A DNA stretch of 64,000 nucleotides from positions 186,001-250,000 of the forward strand of contig OY292275.1 of NCBI GenBank assembly GCA_958496175.1, in the 5' to 3' direction. Below, one piece after another: positions 50,101-61,550 of the stretch. The notes under the pieces were generated by a model. The model worked only from the letters and a program-made list of their open reading frames with translations. It was not told the origin of the DNA and searched no databases. The stretch is from Sisyra terminalis (Eukaryota > Arthropoda > Insecta > Neuroptera > Sisyridae). The position numbers and the translations under genes were made by a program. Position 1 is the first letter of the stretch, and each line of letters starts with the position of its first letter.

Positions 50101-50600
50101 AGAACATGCAGTTTGTGGGATGCATACTTCCCACTAAGAGGGAGAGACGAACGTGGCTTCTTCAGCGAATGCATGTACCATTGTTATATAAGGGTTGATT
50201 TTCGAACCAAAGGCTGTTTCGGGTTCGTAACAATGTATAGAACGATAATATAACAATCTTTTTCGATTTCGAAACAAAAAGATTTTTCGCCAAAAAAAAC
50301 CGTGGGTTAACCATCGTTGATTTTTCACGAAAATGGTCAAATTAAAAAAATTTTTTTTTAGGATGCCAATCGAAAGTACAAGTCTATCTGTACATGCTGT
50401 GCAAATTTTTCCCAAAACAAACCACGTTTAAGGGTTGAACATGCAGTTTAAGGGATGCATACTTCCCACTAAGAGGGAGAGACGAACGTGGCTTCTTCAG
50501 CGAATGCATGTACCATTGTTATATAAGGGTTGATTTTCGAACCAAAGGCAGTTTCGGGTTCGTAACAATGTATAGAACGATAATATAACAATCTTTTTCG
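47146..50600 (+). repeat. Satellite segment duplicated at the right end of the window
   Basis: This segment contains consecutive CTGAAACATGC monomers (48.1-49.1 kb), two GAGGATGAGACG monomers, then two with AAGGGATGATTTTCG. From 48151 the order recurs at 61551-64000, offset exactly 13,400 bp. The first three monomers (47146-48150) correspond to five in the other copy. Confidence 0.8.
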
Positions 50601-52173
50601 ATTTCGAAACAAAAAGATTTTTCGCCAAAAAAAACCGTGGGTTAACCATCGTTGATTTTTCACGAAAATGGTCAAATTAAAAAAATTTTTTTTTAGGATG
50701 CCAATCGAAAGTACAAGTCTATCTGTACATGCTGTGCAAATTTTTCCCAAAACAAACCACGTTTAAGGGTTGAACATGCAGTTTGTGGGATGCATACTTC
50801 CCACTAAGAGGGAGAGACGAACGTGGCTTCTTCAGCTAATGCATGTACCATTGTTATATAAGGGTTGATTTTCGAACCAAAGGCTGTTTCGGGTTCGTAA
50901 CAATGTATAGAACGATAATATAACAATCTTTTTCGATTTCGAAACAAAAAGATTTTTCGCCAAAAAAAACCGTGGGTTAACCATCGTTGATTTTTCACGA
51001 AAATGGTCAAATTAAAAAAAAAAATTTTTAGGATGCCAATCGAAAGTACAAGTCTATCTGTACATGCTGTGCAAATTTTTCCCAAAACAAACCACGTTTA
51101 AGGGTTGAACATGCAGTTTATGGGATGCATACTTCCCACTAAGAGGGAGAGACGAACGTGGCTTCTTCAGCTAATGCATGTACCATTGTTATATAAGGGA
51201 TGATTTTCGAACCAAAGGCAGTTTCGGGTTCGTAACAATGTATAGAACGATAATATAACAATCTTTTTCGATTTCGAAACAAAAAGATTTTTCGCCAAAA
51301 AAAACCGTGGGTTAACCATCGTTGATTTTTCACGAAAATGGTCAAATTAAAAAAAAAATTTTTAGGATGCCAATCGAAAGTACAAGTCTATCTGTACATG
51401 CTGTGCAAATTTTTCCCAAAACAAACCACGTTTAAGGGTTGAACATGCAGTTTAAGGGATGCATACTTCCCACTAAGAGGATGAGACGAACGTGGCTTCT
51501 TCAGCGAATGCATGTACCATTGTTATATAAGGGTTGATTTTCGAACCAAAGGCTGTTTCGGGTTCGTAACAATGTATAGAACGATAATATAACAATCTTT
51601 TTCGATTTCGAAACAAAAAGATTTTTCGCCAAAAAAAACCGTGGGTTAACCATCGTTGATTTTTCACGAAAATGGTCAAATTAAAAAAATTTTTTTTTAG
51701 GATGCCAATCGAAAGTACAAGTCTATCTGAAACATGCTGTGCAAATTTTTCCCAAAACAAACCACGTTTAAGGGTTGAACATGCAGTTTAAGGGATGCAT
51801 ACTTCCCACTAAGAGGATGAGACGAACGTGGCTTCTTCAGCGAATGCATGTACCATTGTTATATAAGGGTTGATTTTCGAACCAAAGGCTGTTTCGGGTT
51901 CGTAACAATGTATAGAACGATAATATAACAATCTTTTTCGATTTCGAAACAAAAAGATTTTTCGCCAAAAAAAACCGTGGGTTAACCATCGTTGATTTTT
52001 CACGAAAATGGTCAAATTAAAAAAATTTTTTTTTAGGATGCCAATCGAAAGTACAAGTCTATCTGTACATGCTGTGCAAATTTTTCCCAAAACAAACCAC
52101 GTTTAAGGGTTGAACATGCAGTTTATGGCATGCATACTTCCCACTAAGAGGGAGAGACGAACGTGGCTTCTTC
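50601..52173 (+). repeat. Satellite monomers without clear higher-order period
   Basis: Mixed copies carrying TTTGTGG, AAGGGATGATTTTCG (near 51196), a shortened A10T5 tract (near 51349-51363) and two GAGGATGAGACG monomers that keep the usual AGCGAATGC. I see no regular unit here. Confidence 0.75.
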
Positions 52174-55100
52174 AGCGAATGCATGTACCATTGTTATATA
52201 AGGGTTGATTTTCGAACCAAAGGCAGTTTCGGGTTCGTAACAATGTATAGAACGATAATATAACAATCTTTTTCGGTTTCGAAACAAAAAGATTTTTCGC
52301 CAAAAAAAACCGTGGGTTAACCATCGTTGATTTTTCACGAAAATGGTCAAATTAAAAAAATTTTTTTTTAGGATGCCAATCGAAAGTACAAGTCTATCTG
52401 TACATGCTGTGCAAATTTTTCCCAAAACAAACCACGTTAAAGGGTTGAACATGCAGTTTAAGGGATGCATACTTCCCACTAAGAGGGAGAGACGAACGTG
52501 GCTTCTTCAGCTAATGCATGTACCATTGTTATATAAGGGTTGATTTTCGAACCAAAGGCTGTTTCGGGTTCGTAACAATGTATAGAACGATAATATAACA
52601 ATCTTTTTCGATTTCGAAACAAAAAGATTTTTCGCCAAAAAAAACCGTGGGTTAACCATCGTTGATTTTTCACGAAAATGGTCAAATTAAAAAAAAAAAT
52701 TTTTAGGATGCCATTCGAAAGTACAAGTCTATCTGTACATGCTGTGCAAATTTTTCCCAAAACAAACCACGTTTAAGGGTTGAACATGCAGTTTATGGCA
52801 TGCATACTTCCCACTAAGAGGGAGAGACGAACGTGGCTTCTTCAGCGAATGCATGTACCATTGTTATATAAGGGTTGATTTTCGAACCAAAGGCAGTTTC
52901 GGGTTCGTAACAATGTATAGAACGATAATATAACAATCTTTTTCGATTTCGAAACATAAAGATTTTTCGCCAAAAAAAACCGTGGGTTAACCATCGTTGA
53001 TTTTTCACGAAAATGGTCAAATTAAAAAAATTTTTTTTTAGGATGCCAATCGAAAGTACAAGTCTATCTGTACATGCTGTGCAAATTTTTCCCAAAACAA
53101 ACCACGTTTAAGGGTTGAACATGCAGTTTATGGCATGCATACTTCCCACTAAGAGGGAGAGACGAACGTGGCTTCTTCAGCGAATGCATGTACCATTGTT
53201 ATATAAGGGTTGATTTTCGAACCAAAGGCAGTTTCGGGTTCGTAACAATGTATAGAACGATAATATAACAATCTTTTTCGGTTTCGAAACAAAAAGATTT
53301 TTCGCCAAAAAAAACCGTGGGTTAACCATCGTTGATTTTTCACGAAAATGGTCAAATTAAAAAAATTTTTTTTTAGGATGCCAATCGAAAGTACAAGTCT
53401 ATCTGTACATGCTGTGCAAATTTTTCCCAAAACAAACCACGTTAAAGGGTTGAACATGCAGTTTAAGGGATGCATACTTCCCACTAAGAGGGAGAGACGA
53501 ACGTGGCTTCTTCAGCTAATGCATGTACCATTGTTATATAAGGGTTGATTTTCGAACCAAAGGCTGTTTCGGGTTCGTAACAATGTATAGAACGATAATA
53601 TAACAATCTTTTTCGATTTCGAAACAAAAAGATTTTTCGCCAAAAAAAACCGTGGGTTAACCATCGTTGATTTTTCACGAAAATGGTCAAATTAAAAAAA
53701 AAAATTTTTAGGATGCCATTCGAAAGTACAAGTCTATCTGTACATGCTGTGCAAATTTTTCCCAAAACAAACCACGTTTAAGGGTTGAACATGCAGTTTA
53801 TGGCATGCATACTTCCCACTAAGAGGGAGAGACGAACGTGGCTTCTTCAGCGAATGCATGTACCATTGTTATATAAGGGTTGATTTTCGAACCAAAGGCA
53901 GTTTCGGGTTCGTAACAATGTATAGAACGATAATATAACAATCTTTTTCGATTTCGAAACAAAAAGATTTTTCGCCAAAAAAAACCGTGGGTTAACCATC
54001 GTTGATTTTTCACGAAAATGGTCAAATTAAAAAAATTTTTTTTTAGGATGCCAATCGAAAGTACAAGTCTATCTGTACATGCTGTGCAAATTTTTCCCAA
54101 AACAAACCACGTTAAAGGGTTGAACATGCAGTTTAAGGGATGCATACTTCCCACTAAGAGGGAGAGACGAACGTGGCTTCTTCAGCTAATGCATGTACCA
54201 TTGTTATATAAGGGTTGATTTTCGAACCAAAGGCTGTTTCGGGTTCGTAACAATGTATAGAACGATAATATAACAATCTTTTTCGATTTCGAAACAAAAA
54301 GATTTTTCGCCAAAAAAAACCGTGGGTTAACCATCGTTGATTTTTCACGAAAATGGTCAAATTAAAAAAAAAAATTTTTAGGATGCCATTCGAAAGTACA
54401 AGTCTATCTGTACATGCTGTGCAAATTTTTCCCAAAACAAACCACGTTTAAGGGTTGAACATGCAGTTTAAGGGATGCATACTTCCCACTAAGAGGATGA
54501 GACGAACGTGGCTTCTTCAGCGAATGCATGTACCATTGTTATATAAGGGTTGATTTTCGAACCAAAGGCTGTTTCGGGTTCGTAACAATGTATAGAACGA
54601 TAATATAACAATCTTTTTCGATTTCGAAACAAAAAGATTTTTCGCCAAAAAAAACCGTGGGTTAACCATCGTTGATTTTTCACGAAAATGGTCAAATTAA
54701 AAAAATTTTTTTTTAGGATGCCAATCGAAAGTACAAGTCTATCTGTACATGCTGTGCAAATTTTTCCCAAAACAAACCACGTTTAAGGGTTGAACATGCA
54801 GTTTATGGCATGCATACTTCCCACTAAGAGGGAGAGACGAACGTGGCTTCTTCAGCGAATGCATGTACCATTGTTATATAAGGGTTGATTTTCGAACCAA
54901 AGGCAGTTTCGGGTTCGTAACAATGTATAGAACGATAATATAACAATCTTTTTCGGTTTCGAAACAAAAAGATTTTTCGCCAAAAAAAACCGTGGGTTAA
55001 CCATCGTTGATTTTTCACGAAAATGGTCAAATTAAAAAAATTTTTTTTTAGGATGCCAATCGAAAGTACAAGTCTATCTGTACATGCTGTGCAAATTTTT

Positions 55101-56193
55101 CCCAAAACAAACCACGTTAAAGGGTTGAACATGCAGTTTAAGGGATGCATACTTCCCACTAAGAGGGAGAGACGAACGTGGCTTCTTCAGCTAATGCATG
55201 TACCATTGTTATATAAGGGTTGATTTTCGAACCAAAGGCAGTTTCGGGTTCGTAACAATGTATAGAACGATAATATAACAATCTTTTTCGGTTTCGAAAC
55301 AAAAAGATTTTTCGCCAAAAAAAACCGTGGGTTAACCATCGTTGATTTTTCACGAAAATGGTCAAATTAAAAAAAAAAATTTTTAGGATGCCAATCGAAA
55401 GTACAAGTCTATCTGTACATGCTGTGCAAATTTTTCCCAAAACAAACCACGTTTAAGGGTTGAACATGCAGTTTATGGCATGCATACTTCCCACTAAGAG
55501 GGAGAGACGAACGTGGCTTCTTCAGCGAATGCATGTACCATTGTTATATAAGGGTTGATTTTCGAACCAAAGGCAGTTTCGGGTTCGTAACAATGTATAG
55601 AACGATAATATAACAATCTTTTTCGGTTTCGAAACAAAAAGATTTTTCGCCAAAAAAAACCGTGGGTTAACCATCGTTGATTTTTCACGAAAATGGTCAA
55701 ATTAAAAAAATTTTTTTTTAGGATGCCAATCGAAAGTACAAGTCTATCTGTACATGCTGTGCAAATTTTTCCCAAAACAAACCACGTTAAAGGGTTGAAC
55801 ATGCAGTTTAAGGGATGCATACTTCCCACTAAGAGGGAGAGACGAACGTGGCTTCTTCAGCTAATGCATGTACCATTGTTATATAAGGGTTGATTTTCGA
55901 ACCAAAGGCTGTTTCGGGTTCGTAACAATGTATAGAACGATAATATAACAATCTTTTTCGATTTCGAAACAAAAAGATTTTTCGCCAAAAAAAACCGTGG
56001 GTTAACCATCGTTGATTTTTCACGAAAATGGTCAAATTAAAAAAAAAAATTTTTAGGATGCCATTCGAAAGTACAAGTCTATCTGTACATGCTGTGCAAA
56101 TTTTTCCCAAAACAAACCACGTTTAAGGGTTGAACATGCAGTTTATGGGATGCATACTTCCCACTAAGAGGGAGAGACGAACGTGGCTTCTTC
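52174..56193 (+). repeat. 670-bp dimers with interspersed single monomers
   Basis: Five dimers (52174-52843, 53179-53848, 53849-54518, 54854-55523, 55524-56193), each a monomer with CACGTTAAAGGG and TTTAAGGG followed by one with GCTAATGC and usually GCCATTCG. Extra single monomers sit at 52844-53178 and 54519-54853. TTTATGGCATGC, which creates GCATGC, precedes most units. Confidence 0.78.
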
Positions 56194-59100
56194 AGCGAAT
56201 GCATGTACCATTGTTATATAAGGGTTGATTTTCGAACCAAAGGCAGTTTCGGGTTCGTAACAATGTATAGAACGATAATATAACAATCTTTTTCGATTTC
56301 GAAACAAAAAGATTTTTCGCCAAAAAAAACCGTGGGTTAACCATCGTTGATTTTTCACGAAAATGGTCAAATTAAAAAAAAAAATTTTTAGGATGCCAAT
56401 CGAAAGTACAAGTCTATCTGTACATGCTGTGCAAATTTTTCCCAAAACAAACCACGTTTAAGGGTTGAACATGCAGTTTAAGGGATGCATACTTCCCACT
56501 AAGAGGATGAGACGAACGTGGCTTCTTCAACAATTGCATGTACCATTGTTATATAAGGGTTGATTTTCGAACCAAAGGCAGTTTCGGGTTCGTAACAATG
56601 TATAGAACGATAATATAACAATCTTTTTCGGTTTCGAAACAAAAAGATTTTTCGCCAAAAAAAACCGTGGGTTAACCATCGTTGATTTTTCACGAAAATG
56701 GTCAAATTAAAAAAATTTTTTTTTAGGATGCCAATCGAAAGTACAAGTCTATCTGAAACATGCTGTGCAAATTTTTCCCAAAACAAACCACGTTTAAGGG
56801 TTGAACATGCAGTTTAAGGGATGCATACTTCCCACTAAGAGGATGAGACGAACGTGGCTTCTTCAACAATTGCATGTACCATTGTTATATAAGGGTTGAT
56901 TTTCGAACCAAAGGCTGTTTCGGGTTCGTAACAATGTATAGAACGATAATATAACAATCTTTTTCGGTTTCGAAACAAAAAGATTTTTCGCCAAAAAAAA
57001 CCGTGGGTTAACCATCGTTGATTTTTCACGAAAATGGTCAAATTAAAAAAAAAAATTTTTAGGATGCCAATCGAAAGTACAAGTCTATCTGTACATGCTG
57101 TGCAAATTTTTCCCAAAACAAACCACGTTTAAGGGTTGAACATGCAGTTTAAGGGATGCATACTTCCCACTAAGAGGGAGAGACGAACGTGGCTTCTTCA
57201 GCGAATGCATGTACCATTGTTATATAAGGGTTGATTTTCGAACCAAAGGCTGTTTCGGGTTCGTAACAATGTATAGAACGATAATATAACAATCTTTTTC
57301 GGTTTCGAAACAAAAAGATTTTTCGCCAAAAAAAACCGTGGGTTAACCATCGTTGATTTTTCACGAAAATGGTCAAATTAAAAAAAAAAATTTTTAGGAT
57401 ACCAATCGAAAGTACAAGTCTATCTGTACATGCTGTGCAAATTTTTCCCAAAACAAACCACGTTTAAGGGTTGAACATGCAGTTTAAGGGATGCATACTT
57501 CCCACTAAGAGGGAGAGACGAACGTGGCTTCTTCAGCGAATGCATGTACCATTGTTATATATGGGTTGATTTTCGAACCAAAGGCTGTTTCGGGTTCGTA
57601 ACAATGTATAGAACGATAATATAACAATCTTTTTCGATTTCGAAACAAAAAGATTTTTCGCCAAAAAAAACCGTGGGTTAACCATCGTTGATTTTTCACG
57701 AAAATGGTCAAATTAAAAAATTTTTTTTTAGGATGCCATTCGAAAGTACAAGTCTATCTGTACATGCTGTGCAAATTTTTCCCAAAACAAACCACGTTTA
57801 AGGGTTGAACATGCAGTTTATGGGATGCATACTTCCCACTAAGAGGGAGAGACGAACGTGGCTTCTTCAGCGAATGCATGTACCATTGTTATATAAGGGT
57901 TGATTTTCGAACCAAAGGCAGTTTCGGGTTCGTAACAATGTATAGAACGATAATATAACAATCTTTTTCGATTTCGAAACAAAAAGATTTTTCGCCAAAA
58001 AAAACCGTGGGTTAACCATCGTTGATTTTTCACGAAAATGGTCAAATTAAAAAAAAAAATTTTTAGGATGCCATTCGAAAGTACAAGTCTATCTGTACAT
58101 GCTGTGCAAATTTTTCCCAAAACAAACCACGTTTAAGGGTTGAACATGCAGTTTATGGGATGCATACTTCCCACTAAGAGGGAGAGACGAACGTGGCTTC
58201 TTCAGCGAATGCATGTACCATTGTTATATAAGGGTTGATTTTCGAACCAAAGGCAGTTTCGGGTTCGTAACAATGTATAGAACGATAATATAACAATCTT
58301 TTTCGATTTCGAAACAAAAAGATTTTTCGCCAAAAAAAACCGTGGGTTAACCATCGTTGATTTTTCACGAAAATGGTCAAATTAAAAAAAAAAATTTTTA
58401 GGATGCCAATCGAAAGTACAAGTCTATCTGTACATGCTGTGCAAATTTTTCCCAAAACAAACCACGTTTAAGGGTTGAACATGCAGTTTATGGCATGCAT
58501 ACTTCCCACTAAGAGGGAGAGACGAACGTGGCTTCTTCAGCGAATGCATGTACCATTGTTATATAAGGGTTGATTTTCGAACCAAAGGCAGTTTCGGGTT
58601 CGTAACAATGTATAGAACGATAATATAACAATCTTTTTCGGTTTCGAAACAAAAAGATTTTTCGCCAAAAAAAACCGTGGGTTAACCATCGTTGATTTTT
58701 CACGAAAATGGTCAAATTAAAAAAATTTTTTTTTAGGATGCCAATCGAAAGTACAAGTCTATCTGAAACATGCTGTGCAAATTTTTCCCAAAACAAACCA
58801 CGTTTAAGGGTTGAACATGCAGTTTAAGGGATGCATACTTCCCACTAAGAGGATGAGACGAACGTGGCTTCTTCAACAATTGCATGTACCATTGTTATAT
58901 AAGGGTTGATTTTCGAACCAAAGGCTGTTTCGGGTTCGTAACAATGTATAGAACGATAATATAACAATCTTTTTCGGTTTCGAAACAAAAAGATTTTTCG
59001 CCAAAAAAAACCGTGGGTTAACCATCGTTGATTTTTCACGAAAATGGTCAAATTAAAAAAAAAAATTTTTAGGATGCCAATCGAAAGTACAAGTCTATCT

Positions 59101-59877
59101 GTACATGTTGTGCAAATTTTTCCCAAAACAAACCACGTTTAAGGGTTGAACATGCAGTTTAAGGGATGCATACTTCCCACTAAGAGGGAGAGACGAACGT
59201 GGCTTCTTCAGCGAATGCATGTACCATTGTTATATAAGGGTTGATTTTCGAACCAAAGGCTGTTTCGGGTTCGTAACAATGTATAGAACGATAATATAAC
59301 AATCTTTTTCGGTTTCGAAACAAACAGATTTTTCGCCAAAAAAAACCGTGGGTTAACCATCGTTGATTTTTCACGAAAATGGTCAAATTAAAAAAAAAAA
59401 TTTTTAGGATGCCAATCGAAAGTACAAGTCTATCTGTACATGCTGTGCAAATTTTTCCCAAAACAAACCACGTTTAAGGGTTGAACATGCAGTTTAAGGG
59501 ATGCATACTTCCCACTAAGAGGGAGAGACGAACGTGGCTTCTTCAGCTAATGCATGTACCATTGTTATATAAGGGTTGATTTTCGAACCAAAGGCTGTTT
59601 CGGGTTCGTAACAATGTATAGAACGATAATATAACAATCTTTTTCGATTTCGAAACAAAAAGATTTTTCGCCAAAAAAAACCGTGGGTTAACCATCGTTG
59701 ATTTTTCACGAAAATGGTCAAATTAAAAAATTTTTTTTTAGGATGCCATTCGAAAGTACAAGTCTATCTGTACATGCTGTGCAAATTTTTCCCAAAACAA
59801 ACCACGTTTAAGGGTGAACATGCAGTTTATGGGATGCATACTTCCCACTAAGAGGGAGAGACGAACGTGGCTTCTTC
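55859..59877 (+). repeat. Long-range copy of 43127-47145 (offset 12,732 bp)
   Basis: Rare marks recur at the same offset: AGGATACCAATCG (44665 and 57397), TATATATGGG (near 44824 and 57556), AAACAGATTTTTCG (46590 and 59322), and the one-base deletion GGGTGAACATGC (47080 and 59812). One monomer near 56.5 kb instead carries GAGGATGAGACG, unlike its counterpart near 43.8 kb. Confidence 0.85.
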
Positions 59878-61550
59878 AGCGAATGCATGTACCATTGTTA
59901 TATAAGGGTTGATTTTCGAACCAAAGGCAGTTTCGGGTTCGTAACAATGTATAGAACGATAATATAACAATCTTTTTCGATTTCGAAACATAAAGATTTT
60001 TCGCCAAAAAAAACCGTGGGTTAACCATCGTTGATTTTTCACGAAAATGGTCAAATTAAAAAAAAAAATTTTTAGGATGCCAATCGAAAGTACAAGTCTA
60101 TCTGTACATGCTGTGCAAATTTTTCCCAAAACAAACCACGTTTAAGGGTTGAACATGCAGTTTAAGGGATGCATACTTCCCACTAAGAGGGAGAGACGAA
60201 CGTGGCTTCTTCAGCGAATGCATGTACCATTGTTATATAAGGGTTGATTTTCGAACCAAAGGCAGTTTCGGGTTCGTAACAATGTATAGAACGATAATAT
60301 AACAATCTTTTTCGGTTTCGAAACAAACAGATTTTTCGCCAAAAAAAACCGTGGGTTAACCATCGTTGATTTTTCACGAAAATGGTCAAATTAAAAAAAA
60401 AAATTTTTAGGATGCCAATCGAAAGTACAAGTCTATCTGTACATGCTGTGCAAATTTTTCCCAAAACAAACCACGTTTAAGGGTTGAACATGCAGTTTAA
60501 GGGATGCATACTTCCCACTAAGAGGGAGAGACGAACGTGGCTTCTTCAGCTAATGCATGTACCATTGTTATATAAGGGTTGATTTTCGAACCAAAGGCTG
60601 TTTCGGGTTCGTAACAATGTATAGAACGATAATATAACAATCTTTTTCGATTTCGAAACAAAAAGATTTTTCGCCAAAAAAAACCGTGGGTTAACCATCG
60701 TTGATTTTTCACGAAAATGGTCAAATTAAAAAATTTTTTTTTAGGATGCCATTCGAAAGTACAAGTCTATCTGTACATGCTGTGCAAATTTTTCCCAAAA
60801 CAAACCACGTTTAAGGGTGAACATGCAGTTTATGGGATGCATACTTCCCACTAAGAGGGAGAGACGAACGTGGCTTCTTCAGCGAATGCATGTACCATTG
60901 TTATATAAGGGTTGATTTTCGAACCAAAGGCAGTTTCGGGTTCGTAACAATGTATAGAACGATAATATAACAATCTTTTTCGATTTCGAAACATAAAGAT
61001 TTTTCGCCAAAAAAAACCGTGGGTTAACCATCGTTGATTTTTCACGAAAATGGTCAAATTAAAAAAAAAAATTTTTAGGATGCCAATCGAAAGTACAAGT
61101 CTATCTGTACATGTTGTGCAAATTTTTCCCAAAACAAACCACGTTTAAGGGTTGAACATGCAGTTTAAGGGATGCATACTTCCCACTAAGAGGGAGAGAC
61201 GAACGTGGCTTCTTCAGCGAATGCATGTACCATTGTTATATAAGGGTTGATTTTCGAACCAAAGGCAGTTTCGGGTTCGTAACAATGTATAGAACGATAA
61301 TATAACAATCTTTTTCGATTTCGAAACATAAAGATTTTTCGCCAAAAAAAACCGTGGGTTAACCATCGTTGATTTTTCACGAAAATGGTCAAATTAAAAA
61401 AAAAAATTTTTAGGATGCCAATCGAAAGTACAAGTCTATCTGTACATGCTGTGCAAATTTTTCCCAAAACAAACCACGTTTAAGGGTTGAACATGCAGTT
61501 TAAGGGATGCATACTTCCCACTAAGAGGGAGAGATGAACGTGGCTTCTTC
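59878..61550 (+). repeat. Local trimer expansion (1003-bp period)
   Basis: The unit with AAACAGATTTTTCG, the A6T9/GCCATTCG copy with GGGTGAACATGC, and the AAACATAAAGATTTTT copy recurs at a 1003-bp offset (59210-60212 and 60213-61215, with a partial third). This makes five monomers where the left copy has three, and explains the offset change from 12,732 to 13,400 bp. Confidence 0.8.
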
